Shown: positions 1 to 5,545 of the stretch, piece by piece
How the letters are laid out: every line of letters begins with the position of its first letter
Position numbering within the stretch: position 1 is the first letter of the stretch
DNA from: JAICUY01 sp035708065
GTDB lineage: Bacteria > Chloroflexota > Limnocylindria > QHBO01
Reading direction: 5' to 3'
Assembly (NCBI GenBank): GCA_035708065.1
Contig: DASSTC010000060.1
Span: forward strand, 1-7,529
Length of the DNA: 7,529 nucleotides
Program-made: the position numbers and the translations under genes
Notes under the pieces: model-generated
The model's input: only the letters and a program-made list of their open reading frames with translations
Told to the model about the DNA's origin: nothing
The model's database searches: none

Positions 1-781
1 GTTCAGCAGCCAGATCGCGGGGCGGCGGCGCGACGGGCGCTCTGCCCTGCAGCACGAGCACGAAGTAGTCGCAGATGTCGGTCAGCGGGCAGATCGAGCA
101 GATCGGCCGCGGTGCACGGCAGGTGTCGCGCCCGTGCCGAATCGTCTCGACGTGGAAGCGGTACATCTCGTCGGGCTCCAGCGCTCGCTCGAGGAGCTCG
201 TGGGCCTTCGCCAGGTCGGCCTTCGGCGGCAACAGACCGATGCGCTTCGCGACGCGGAAAATGTGCGTGTCGACCGGCAGCGCCGGCATGCCGAAGCAGA
301 ACATCAGCACGATCGACGCGGTCTTGCGCCCGATGCCCGGCAGCGCCGTCAGCCAGTCGCGCGCCTCGTCGACCGGCAGCGACTCGAGAAAGCGGAGGTC
401 GAAGTTGCCACGCTCGTCGAGGATCTCGGCCAGCACCTGCTGGATGCGCGGTGCCTTGGTCGGCGCCAGGCCGCCCGGGCGAATGACCTCGGTCAGCTCG
501 TCGGTCGGTGCGGCGAGCACCGCCTCCCAGGTCGGATACCGCTCCCGCAGCAGCATGAAGGCGCGGTGCGAGTTCACGTCGGCGGTGTTCTGGGCCAGGA
601 TCGTCAGCACCAGCTCGCTCACCGCGTCGAGCCGCGACCCGGTCCATCGCGGCTCGTCGTAGCGCGCGCCGAGGCGTTCCAGGATCACCTCGATCCTCGC
701 CCGCCGGCGCCGGCGGTCGGCGGCGAGCTTCTGCGGGCTCGGCCCGCGGCGCTTCCTCGGCTTCGCATCCGGTCTCGCCAT
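1..781 (-). CDS. nth: Endonuclease III family DNA glycosylase/AP lyase, C-terminus cut by window edge
   Basis: Base-excision-repair enzyme that would remove oxidised pyrimidines from DNA and nick the abasic site. The 260 visible residues start at the ATG at 781-779, and the frame is still open at the left edge. Visible features are a basic tail (residues 1-28), AQNTADVN around Gln64, a helix-hairpin-helix LPGIGRKTA (147-155) with the presumed catalytic Lys153, and VDTHIFRV with Asp171. The Lys-Asp spacing of 18 residues equals that of E. coli Nth (K120/D138). Cys221, 228, 231 and 237 form C-x6-C-x2-C-x5-C, the canonical 4Fe-4S cluster pattern of the family. The gene begins 5 nt after the glycerate kinase stop and has no clear Shine-Dalgarno sequence, so it probably depends on coupled translation. 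The AQNT variant and the N-terminal extension differ from E. coli Nth, so the exact substrate range (Nth or another HhH-GPD subfamily) is open. The family call is secure. Confidence 0.93.
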   Translation of the reverse strand, partial: MARPDAKPRKRRGPSPQKLAADRRRRRARIEVILERLGARYDEPRWTGSRLDAVSELVLTILAQNTADVNSHRAFMLLRERYPTWEAVLAAPTDELTEVIRPGGLAPTKAPRIQQVLAEILDERGNFDLRFLESLPVDEARDWLTALPGIGRKTASIVLMFCFGMPALPVDTHIFRVAKRIGLLPPKADLAKAHELLERALEPDEMYRFHVETIRHGRDTCRAPRPICSICPLTDICDYFVLVLQGRAPVAPPPRDLAAE

Positions 782-786
782 CGCGG

Positions 787-1956
787 TTAGCGGCGCGCCC
801 CCAGGTCCAGGCCGATGCCGACGGTCCGCGCCGCGCGTGCCGCGGCAGCGACGAGCAGCGGCTCGGTCCGCGCCATCGCCTCGTCGAGGGTCATCGGTCG
901 ATCGATGATCGGCTGCACCACGCTGATCGCCTGCACGACGTCGAGCGCCTCCGCGCCATGGCCCAGCGAGCCGCACAGCACGATTACCGGCGTGTTCCGC
1001 GGTCGCGCCAGCGTGGCGACGCCCATCGCCGCCTTGCCGCGCAGCGTCTGCTCGTCGGCGCGCCCCTCGCCGGTGATCACCAGCTCGGCCTCCTCGAGCG
1101 CGGCCGCCAGGTCGACGAGCTCGGCCACGACCTCGAAGCCGGGACGCACCATCGCCCGCAGGAAGCCGAGCAGCCCGGCCGTCGTTCCGCCGGCGGCGCC
1201 CGCGCCGGGCAGGTCGGCGACGAGCCGGCCGGTGGCCTTCTCGATCTGCTGCCCGTAATGGCGCAGCGCGGCGTCCAGTCGCTCGACCATGTCCGAATCG
1301 GCGCCCTTCTGCGGTCCGTAGGTGGCCGCCGCACCGGACGAGCCGACCAGCGTGTTCGTGACGTCCGACGCGACGACCACCGCCACCGAGCCAAGGCGGG
1401 GATCCAGGCCGGTCGCATCGATGCCGTCCAGGTCGGCGAGCGAAGCGCCGCCGTCGGCCAGCGGCTGGCCGGAGCGGCCCAGGAAGCGCACGCCGAGTGC
1501 CGACAGCAGGCCGCTGCCTCCGTCGGTGGTCGCCGAGCCGCCGAGGCCGAGGGTCACCCGTTCGACGCCCTCGTCCAGCGCAGCCCGGATCAGCTCCCCG
1601 GTCCCACGCGTCGAGGCCAGCGCCGCGTTCTCGGGCGTCCGCTCCCCAACCGCGAGACGCGCCAACCCGGAGGCAGCAGCCAGCTCGACGAACGCTTCCC
1701 GGCCGTCGGAGAGCAGCAGCCAGTCGGCATCGATGTGGCGGCCGAGTGGATCGGGCACCGACGCGGTTCGCACGACCGCCGCGTCACCCAGGGCCGCGCG
1801 CACGGCGGCCAGCGTCCCCTCCCCGCCATCGGCCATCGGTCGCAGCGCGACCTCGTCACCGGCGCGCACCGACGACCAGCCGCGGGCGATCGCATCGGCC
1901 ACCGCAACGGAGTCGAGCGCGCCGCCGAAGGAGTCCGGGGCGACGAGCAGCCTCAT
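787..1956 (-). CDS. glxK: Glycerate kinase, GarK/GlxK family
   Basis: Cytoplasmic kinase that phosphorylates D-glycerate with ATP. Characterised GarK/GlxK enzymes give 2-phosphoglycerate, which enters lower glycolysis. The 389 residues match the full family length and motif order: APDSF (6-10), MADGGEGT (41-48), STRGTGEL (115-122), GLGGSATTDGG (137-147), SDVTNTLVG (197-205), YGPQKGA (213-219), PGAGAAGG (250-257) and ITGEGRADEQ (294-303). The ATG start overlaps the stop of the upstream gpgS fusion by 4 nt (ATGA, 1953-1956), and a purine-rich AAGG/AGG stretch lies just before it. This points to translational coupling. Position 11, after APDSF, is Gly; the E. coli enzymes have Lys there (PDSYK/PDSFK). 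The neighbouring glycosylglycerate genes suggest it handles D-glycerate that those enzymes use or release. Family assignment is secure. The symbol is a family label, and 2- versus 3-phosphoglycerate as product cannot be read from sequence. Confidence 0.95.
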   Translation of the reverse strand: MRLLVAPDSFGGALDSVAVADAIARGWSSVRAGDEVALRPMADGGEGTLAAVRAALGDAAVVRTASVPDPLGRHIDADWLLLSDGREAFVELAAASGLARLAVGERTPENAALASTRGTGELIRAALDEGVERVTLGLGGSATTDGGSGLLSALGVRFLGRSGQPLADGGASLADLDGIDATGLDPRLGSVAVVVASDVTNTLVGSSGAAATYGPQKGADSDMVERLDAALRHYGQQIEKATGRLVADLPGAGAAGGTTAGLLGFLRAMVRPGFEVVAELVDLAAALEEAELVITGEGRADEQTLRGKAAMGVATLARPRNTPVIVLCGSLGHGAEALDVVQAISVVQPIIDRPMTLDEAMARTEPLLVAAAARAARTVGIGLDLGARR

Positions 1957-3938
1957 CTGCCTGCCTTCAGGGCCTTGCGTTTCTCCTGGTAGGCCGGCAC
2001 GGACTTCATCGGCGGACGCATTTCGTCCCCGATCTGGCGCACCACCAGGCTGAACGCGTCGTCGTCCTGGTGGATCAGCTTCATGCCGTGACCGACCTCG
2101 GTCAGCAGCTCGATGCGGTGCCGCTCCTCGAGCTTGCGGATCGCGGCCTGCAGGATGACGAAGCTCATCTGCGACAGGCTGGGCAGCGCCTGGTTGCGAT
2201 GGATGCGCCGCTCGAGGTCGACCTGGCCGAGCGCCGAGAGACCTTCGGCCTCGAGGATGTCGATCAGCAGCCCGGTCTCGACGGCGTAGCCGGTGAAGAA
2301 CGGGACCGATTCGAGCAGCGAGCGGCGCCCGGCGTACTCGCCCGACAGCGGCTGGATCATGCCCGACAGCTCCGGGAAGAACAGGTTGAACAACGGGCGG
2401 GCCATGAGCTCGGTGACGCGGCCGCCGCCCTCCGGCACGAGCTTCGCGCCTTCCTTGATCGGCCGCTGGTAGAAGCCCTTGACGTACTGGATCCGCGGCT
2501 CGCGGAGCAGCGGGCCGAGCAGCCCGAACACGAAGCGCGGCTGGATGTTGCTGATGTCGGTGTCGATCCAGGCGACGATGTCACCGTCGAGCTCGTGGAG
2601 CGACTTCCAGAGTGCCTCGCCCTTGCCGACATAGCTGCCCATCTCGGGCAGGACCTGGCTGTGGCGCACCACCGGCACGCCGAGGTCGGTGGCGATCTCC
2701 GCCGTGCGGTCGGTCGAGTCGGAGTCGATGACCAACAGCTGGTCGATCAGCGGGTAGCGGTCCATCAGCTGGCCCTTGATCCGCTTGATGACCAGGCCGA
2801 TCGTCTTCTCCTCGTTGAGCGCCGGCAGCCCGACCGAGACGCGCAGCCCCTGCTTCTCCTTCAGCTCGACGAGCTTGCGGATGTCCTTGAACTCCGACGC
2901 GTGGAACGTGTTCTCGGCGAACCACTTGTCGACCAGGTTGGGCAGCGACTGGCTCCGCTCGACGAAGGCATCGGCCTCCGCAAGCGTGCCCTCCGCCTCG
3001 CGCAGCTGCTCAAAGGTGGCCATCCCGAGCTGCTGCTTGGTCTTGACCACGATCACGGTCGGCTTGGCGCGGCTGGCGACTGCCTCCGGGACTGATCCGA
3101 ACAGGTACCGTCCGTCGGCCGACGCGCGGGTGTCCGACGGCTGGGCAGCCGCTCCCATGATCACCAGGTCGTGGTGCGACGCCTCGCGCACGATCGCCGT
3201 CTTCACCGAGATCGCCTCGCGGATCAGGCCCTTCACCCGCCTGGCGCCGCTGTGCTCCTGCACGAACCGATCGAGCGCTTCCTGCTCGCGCTGCAGCGCC
3301 CGCTCGCCGATGCCCTTGGGCACCACGTGCAGCACAGAGACCTGGGCCTCGAAGCGCTTGCCGAGGTCACGCGCCAGGCGCATCGCCAGCTCGGCATGCG
3401 GACCACCGCGCACCGGCACCAGGATCGAGTCGACCTTGTCGAGGCCGCGCTGCTTGACGACGGCGATGTCGCAGGGCGACTCGCGCACCACCGCGTCGAT
3501 CGTCTCGGAGAAGACCGGCGGCTCGACCGGCGTCGCCCCGGAAAGCCGAGCCTCGATCGCCTCGGCCTCGGCGCGTGCGGTCTGTCGCGGCGTCGGCGGG
3601 CCACCCCAGCCGAAGATCACCAGGTTGGCGCGCTCCTCGGCAACGGCCTCGATCACGCCGTCGGCGGCATGACGACCGATGCGAACCATGGTCCGGATGC
3701 CGACCCCCTCCTCGTCGCCGAAGTCGAGGACCCGCTGCAGCAGGCGGCGCGCGGTGCGCGCCTGGGTCGCGCCCTCCGACAGGGACACGCCCTCCGGCAC
3801 CTCCACCACGCCGAGCGCGGTGATCTCGGTCTGCCGCCCGTTCCCGATCCCTGAGCCGATGCGCACGAGGTCGCGCGCCGTCCGCGGGTTGGCGAGCGGC
3901 AGCAGGATGCGGTACGGCTCCTTGGCCCTTGGCGCCAT
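1953..3938 (-). CDS. gpgS: Fusion protein: two universal-stress-protein-like domains + glucosyl-3-phosphoglycerate synthase (GT81)
   Basis: 661 residues. The C-terminal half (about 330-645) corresponds to a complete GpgS, which transfers glucose from an NDP-glucose to 3-phosphoglycerate, the first step of glucosylglycerate synthesis. Motifs shared with Mycobacterium GpgS, in order: GLPALNEEKTI (370-380), VIDSDSTD (403-410), GKGEALW (438-444), the metal-binding IDTD (Asp459/Asp461), EGGGRVTELMARPL (503-516), QPLSGEYAG (529-537), GYAVETGLLID (550-560), HRN (580-582) and RPPMK (641-645). The N-terminal 300 residues look like two UspA-type alpha/beta domains. The first is about 8-163; the second is about 168-298, with SILVPVRGG, VSVLHVVP, LVIMGAA and FGSVPEAVASRAKPTVIVV. 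Neither has the full G-x2-G-x9-G(S/T) ATP-binding signature. The ATG at 3938-3936 shares one base with the upstream stop (TGATG) and follows an AAGGG ribosome-binding site; the frame is open further upstream only by chance. No membrane segment is seen. The GT81 call is firm, the USP call good, the regulatory role inferred. Confidence 0.92.
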   Translation of the reverse strand: MAPRAKEPYRILLPLANPRTARDLVRIGSGIGNGRQTEITALGVVEVPEGVSLSEGATQARTARRLLQRVLDFGDEEGVGIRTMVRIGRHAADGVIEAVAEERANLVIFGWGGPPTPRQTARAEAEAIEARLSGATPVEPPVFSETIDAVVRESPCDIAVVKQRGLDKVDSILVPVRGGPHAELAMRLARDLGKRFEAQVSVLHVVPKGIGERALQREQEALDRFVQEHSGARRVKGLIREAISVKTAIVREASHHDLVIMGAAAQPSDTRASADGRYLFGSVPEAVASRAKPTVIVVKTKQQLGMATFEQLREAEGTLAEADAFVERSQSLPNLVDKWFAENTFHASEFKDIRKLVELKEKQGLRVSVGLPALNEEKTIGLVIKRIKGQLMDRYPLIDQLLVIDSDSTDRTAEIATDLGVPVVRHSQVLPEMGSYVGKGEALWKSLHELDGDIVAWIDTDISNIQPRFVFGLLGPLLREPRIQYVKGFYQRPIKEGAKLVPEGGGRVTELMARPLFNLFFPELSGMIQPLSGEYAGRRSLLESVPFFTGYAVETGLLIDILEAEGLSALGQVDLERRIHRNQALPSLSQMSFVILQAAIRKLEERHRIELLTEVGHGMKLIHQDDDAFSLVVRQIGDEMRPPMKSVPAYQEKRKALKAGR

Positions 3939-5254
3939 CAGCCCTTCGCGGCCTCCGCCCTTGCGCGCATCTCCCGCCAGCGACCGATGAGGTACGGCTT
4001 GAGCTCCTCGAACTCGCGTGCCTGGGCCTCGATGACCCGCTCGGCCTGGTCGGTGGTCATCTCGAGCGTCTCGCCGATGAACCCCGCCACCCGGCCGAAG
4101 TAGAGCGGCGTGAGCGCCGCGAGGACGTTCTCGCGGTCCGCGCCCGGGGCGTGATACGCGACCAGTGCGTCGTACAGGCAGCGGATCCACAGCTCGCCGG
4201 GAAAATGGAAGCTCGCCGGGTCGCCAGCCTCCAGGGTCATCACCCGCTCCAGCTGCTCCGGCGCCAGCATCCGCGCCCAGCTCTCACGGTTCGTGGGTCG
4301 CGAATTCTCGAGCGTGTCGATCAGCTTGGCGTGGCTGACGACGATCGCCTCCGGGGCGATGACCCGCTCGAAGCCGTATTCGGGGATGGCGTGCGAGCCG
4401 CGGACCCGGAGCCATCGGTCCTGGTAGTGGCCGGCCAGCCGGAAGAGGGTGCCGACCACCTGGCGGAACATCGGCCCGAGATCGGATGCAGGGTCCTTGG
4501 CGTCGTGGATCTTGGCGCCCAGGCGCGCCTGGCAGACGGCGAAGCCCTCGTTGATCGCGCTGTGGGTCATCCAGATGTCGATGCCGAAGCGCGCGGTCGC
4601 CTCGTCGAAGGTCTCGAGCTCCAGATATCGCTGCACGAGGTCGCCACTGATCGCGAAATCGCCGCCGATCGGCTGGCGGATGCGTGCGCCGTACAGCGCA
4701 CGGGTGAGCGGGTAGGTGATGTTGTTGGTGATCGTGCCGTCGTACTTGTAGCGCGCGTAGAGCGGCGCGACGAAATCGTAGCCGCCCTTGAGGATAGGTC
4801 CGGCCAGCAGCTCGACCCATTCCGGCACGATCGAGCGCAGGTCCGAGTCGACCATGACCATGGCCTTGACCTTCAGCTCGCGCGCTACCTCGAACAACGC
4901 ACGCACCGCGGTTCCCTTGCCGCTGATGCCCTGGTACGTGAAGCTGATGCGCTGCAGCTTGTGGCGCGGGCTGACCAGGATGATCTTCTCGATGTACTCC
5001 GGGCTCTCGGTGCTGACCGCGACGTGCGGCGTGTCGTCGGGCGAGCCGCCGTCGGAGTTGACGAGCACCGGCTTGAGATCGGGGAAGTACTGGACCATGC
5101 CGGCCTGAGCGGCGCGGACGACATAGCCGATCGTCTCGGCATTGCCGAAGCTCGGGATCCCGACCATGAGATCGGCGTTGCCGATCCGTCGCACCTCGGC
5201 AAGGGCCTCTTCATCGAGCGCCGACTCGGGCCGAGCTGCTGCGTGGGACGTCAG
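3938..5254 (-). CDS. GT-A glycosyltransferase, probable glucosylglycerate (or mannosylglycerate) synthase
   Basis: 438 residues if read from the CTG at 5254. The nucleotide-sugar-binding part begins with LMVGIPSFGNAETI (29-42), then VNSDGGS (65-71), SGKGTAVRAL (111-120), a metal-binding DSD (Asp136/Asp138), QPIGGDF (194-200) and FGIDIW (223-228). The GKG, DxD, QPxGG and GID order also appears in Rhodothermus mannosylglycerate synthase, which uses D-glycerate directly. In Persephonella marina a glycosyltransferase gene next to gpgS encodes Ggs, which makes glucosylglycerate from NDP-glucose and D-glycerate. Position beside gpgS and glycerate kinase therefore suggests Ggs-like activity; donor and acceptor are inferred. 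The C-terminal third (about 300-438) is helical and polar without transmembrane segments, so the protein is probably cytoplasmic. No ATG, GTG or TTG lies in frame near the ribosome-binding site: AGGAGG (5266-5261) sits 6 nt before CTG. Alternatives are GTG at 5194, which would cut into the N-terminal helix, and GTG at 5356, which would add an Arg/Pro-rich leader. Confidence 0.82.
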   Translation of the reverse strand: MTSHAAARPESALDEEALAEVRRIGNADLMVGIPSFGNAETIGYVVRAAQAGMVQYFPDLKPVLVNSDGGSPDDTPHVAVSTESPEYIEKIILVSPRHKLQRISFTYQGISGKGTAVRALFEVARELKVKAMVMVDSDLRSIVPEWVELLAGPILKGGYDFVAPLYARYKYDGTITNNITYPLTRALYGARIRQPIGGDFAISGDLVQRYLELETFDEATARFGIDIWMTHSAINEGFAVCQARLGAKIHDAKDPASDLGPMFRQVVGTLFRLAGHYQDRWLRVRGSHAIPEYGFERVIAPEAIVVSHAKLIDTLENSRPTNRESWARMLAPEQLERVMTLEAGDPASFHFPGELWIRCLYDALVAYHAPGADRENVLAALTPLYFGRVAGFIGETLEMTTDQAERVIEAQAREFEELKPYLIGRWREMRARAEAAKG

Positions 5255-5260
5255 GGCGGA

Positions 5261-5266
5261 CCTCCT
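5261..5266 (-). promoter_or_regulatory. Strong ribosome-binding site in front of a CTG codon
   Basis: The minus strand reads AGGAGG here, a perfect Shine-Dalgarno core, followed by 6 nt and then the in-frame codon CTG (5254-5252). It is the main reason for placing the start of the Ggs-like gene at 5254, although CTG is a very rare initiation codon. No ATG, GTG or TTG in any frame occurs 4-12 nt after it. Confidence 0.6.
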
Positions 5267-5303
5267 GCGGTTCGTCGGGAGTCGATCGCTGCTCGGTCCG
5301 GAA

Positions 5304-5312
5304 AGCCTAGCA
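5304..5312 (-). promoter_or_regulatory. Possible extended -10 promoter element of the glycosylglycerate operon
   Basis: The minus strand reads TGCTAGGCT, an extended -10 pattern (TGnTAnnnT). A start site about 7 nt downstream would leave a leader of roughly 40 nt containing the AGGAGG site. No recognisable -35 hexamer lies 16-18 nt upstream, and the match to TATAAT is only partial, so this is a candidate only. Confidence 0.25.
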
Positions 5313-5441
5313 CGGCGGGCTGGGCATGGCCGCGGGCCGGTGGCCGGTGCGGACACCGTTCCGCCGGATGGAACGAATGGCGATTGGAGCGCCCGGGTCG
5401 GGCCACTTCGGCGCCTTCTTCTTCCGAATGTCCCGTGCCAT
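5307..5441 (-). CDS. Possible small basic protein of 44 residues, unsupported
   Basis: An ATG at 5441-5439 opens a 44-codon frame ending in TAG at 5309-5307. It begins MARDIRKKKAPKW and is strongly basic. About 84% of its third positions are G or C, compatible with coding. Against it: no ribosome-binding site precedes the ATG, the first dyad repeat lies inside it, and its stop coincides with the possible -10 element. A longer in-frame start exists at 5531. I do not recognise a family, and it may be a chance frame in GC-rich DNA. Confidence 0.2.
   Translation of the reverse strand: MARDIRKKKAPKWPDPGAPIAIRSIRRNGVRTGHRPAAMPSPPC
5357..5375. repeat. Imperfect 19-bp dyad, copy 1 (possible operator)
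   Basis: CGTTCCGCCGGATGGAACG: 6-bp arms CGTTCC/GGAACG around a 7-bp centre. It differs at only 2 of 19 positions from the copy at 5502-5520. It lies about 45 bp upstream of the possible -10 element and about 100 bp upstream of the Ggs-like start, a plausible place for a dimeric regulator. A regulator-binding role is inferred. Confidence 0.5.
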
Positions 5442-5501
5442 GAAACGGGTGACGAAGGATTCCACCCGGCCCGCGCCGGCTGGGGGCTCTGACGCGCCAA
5501 T

Positions 5502-5520
5502 CGTTCCGCAGGGTGGAACG
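5502..5520. repeat. Imperfect 19-bp dyad, copy 2 (possible operator)
   Basis: CGTTCCGCAGGGTGGAACG, with the same 6-bp arms and spacing as the copy at 5357-5375, 145 bp away. It lies 25 bp past the stop of the ligase-like gene. A terminator role is unlikely because no T-run follows the dyad on the minus strand (ATTGGCG follows). Flanks of the two copies are also partly related in inverted orientation (AATGGCG beside copy 1, ATTGGCG beside copy 2). Confidence 0.5.
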
Positions 5521-5545
5521 CGACTTCCCAACCGTAGCCGGGGAG

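Larger units (their letters stand above)
5255..5545. other. Intergenic regulatory region of the operon
   Basis: About 290 nt separate the stop of the ligase-like gene from the probable start of the Ggs-like gene. From right to left it holds a 19-bp dyad (5502-5520), a possible small ORF (5441-5307), a second copy of the dyad (5357-5375), a weak -10-like element (5312-5304) and the AGGAGG site. No convincing Rho-independent terminator (stable stem plus T-run) is seen after the ligase-like gene. This is the longest non-coding stretch in the window and the only apparent promoter region for the four downstream genes. Confidence 0.6.

Noticed and set aside
1497..3095. 532-codon open frame on the plus strand across glycerate kinase and gpgS
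   Set aside because: It spans two real genes on the other strand, shows biased His/Arg/Asp/Leu shadow composition, and has no family motifs.
3939..4190. 84-residue upstream extension of the gpgS fusion to an ATG at 4190
   Set aside because: The extension lies entirely inside the Ggs-like gene in another frame and is Arg/Gly/Pro-rich shadow. The ATG at 3938 has a ribosome-binding site and overlaps the preceding stop.
3929..5443. 504-codon open frame on the plus strand covering the whole Ggs-like gene
   Set aside because: It is the antisense shadow of a GC-rich gene. Its product has no recognisable motifs, while the opposite strand encodes a clear glycosyltransferase.
5255..5500. Start of the Ggs-like gene at the ATG at 5500
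   Set aside because: It would add 82 low-complexity Arg/Pro/Ser residues, run through both the regulatory region and the AGGAGG site, and has no ribosome-binding site.
5502..5520. Rho-independent terminator after the ligase-like gene
   Set aside because: The stem is only 6 bp and is followed by ATTGGCG rather than a T-run; the near-identical second copy also argues for a binding site.
5357..5520. LexA box or CIRCE heat-shock operator
   Set aside because: The arms CGTTCC/GGAACG do not match GAAC-N4-GTTC or TTAGCACTC-N9-GAGTGCTAA in sequence or orientation.
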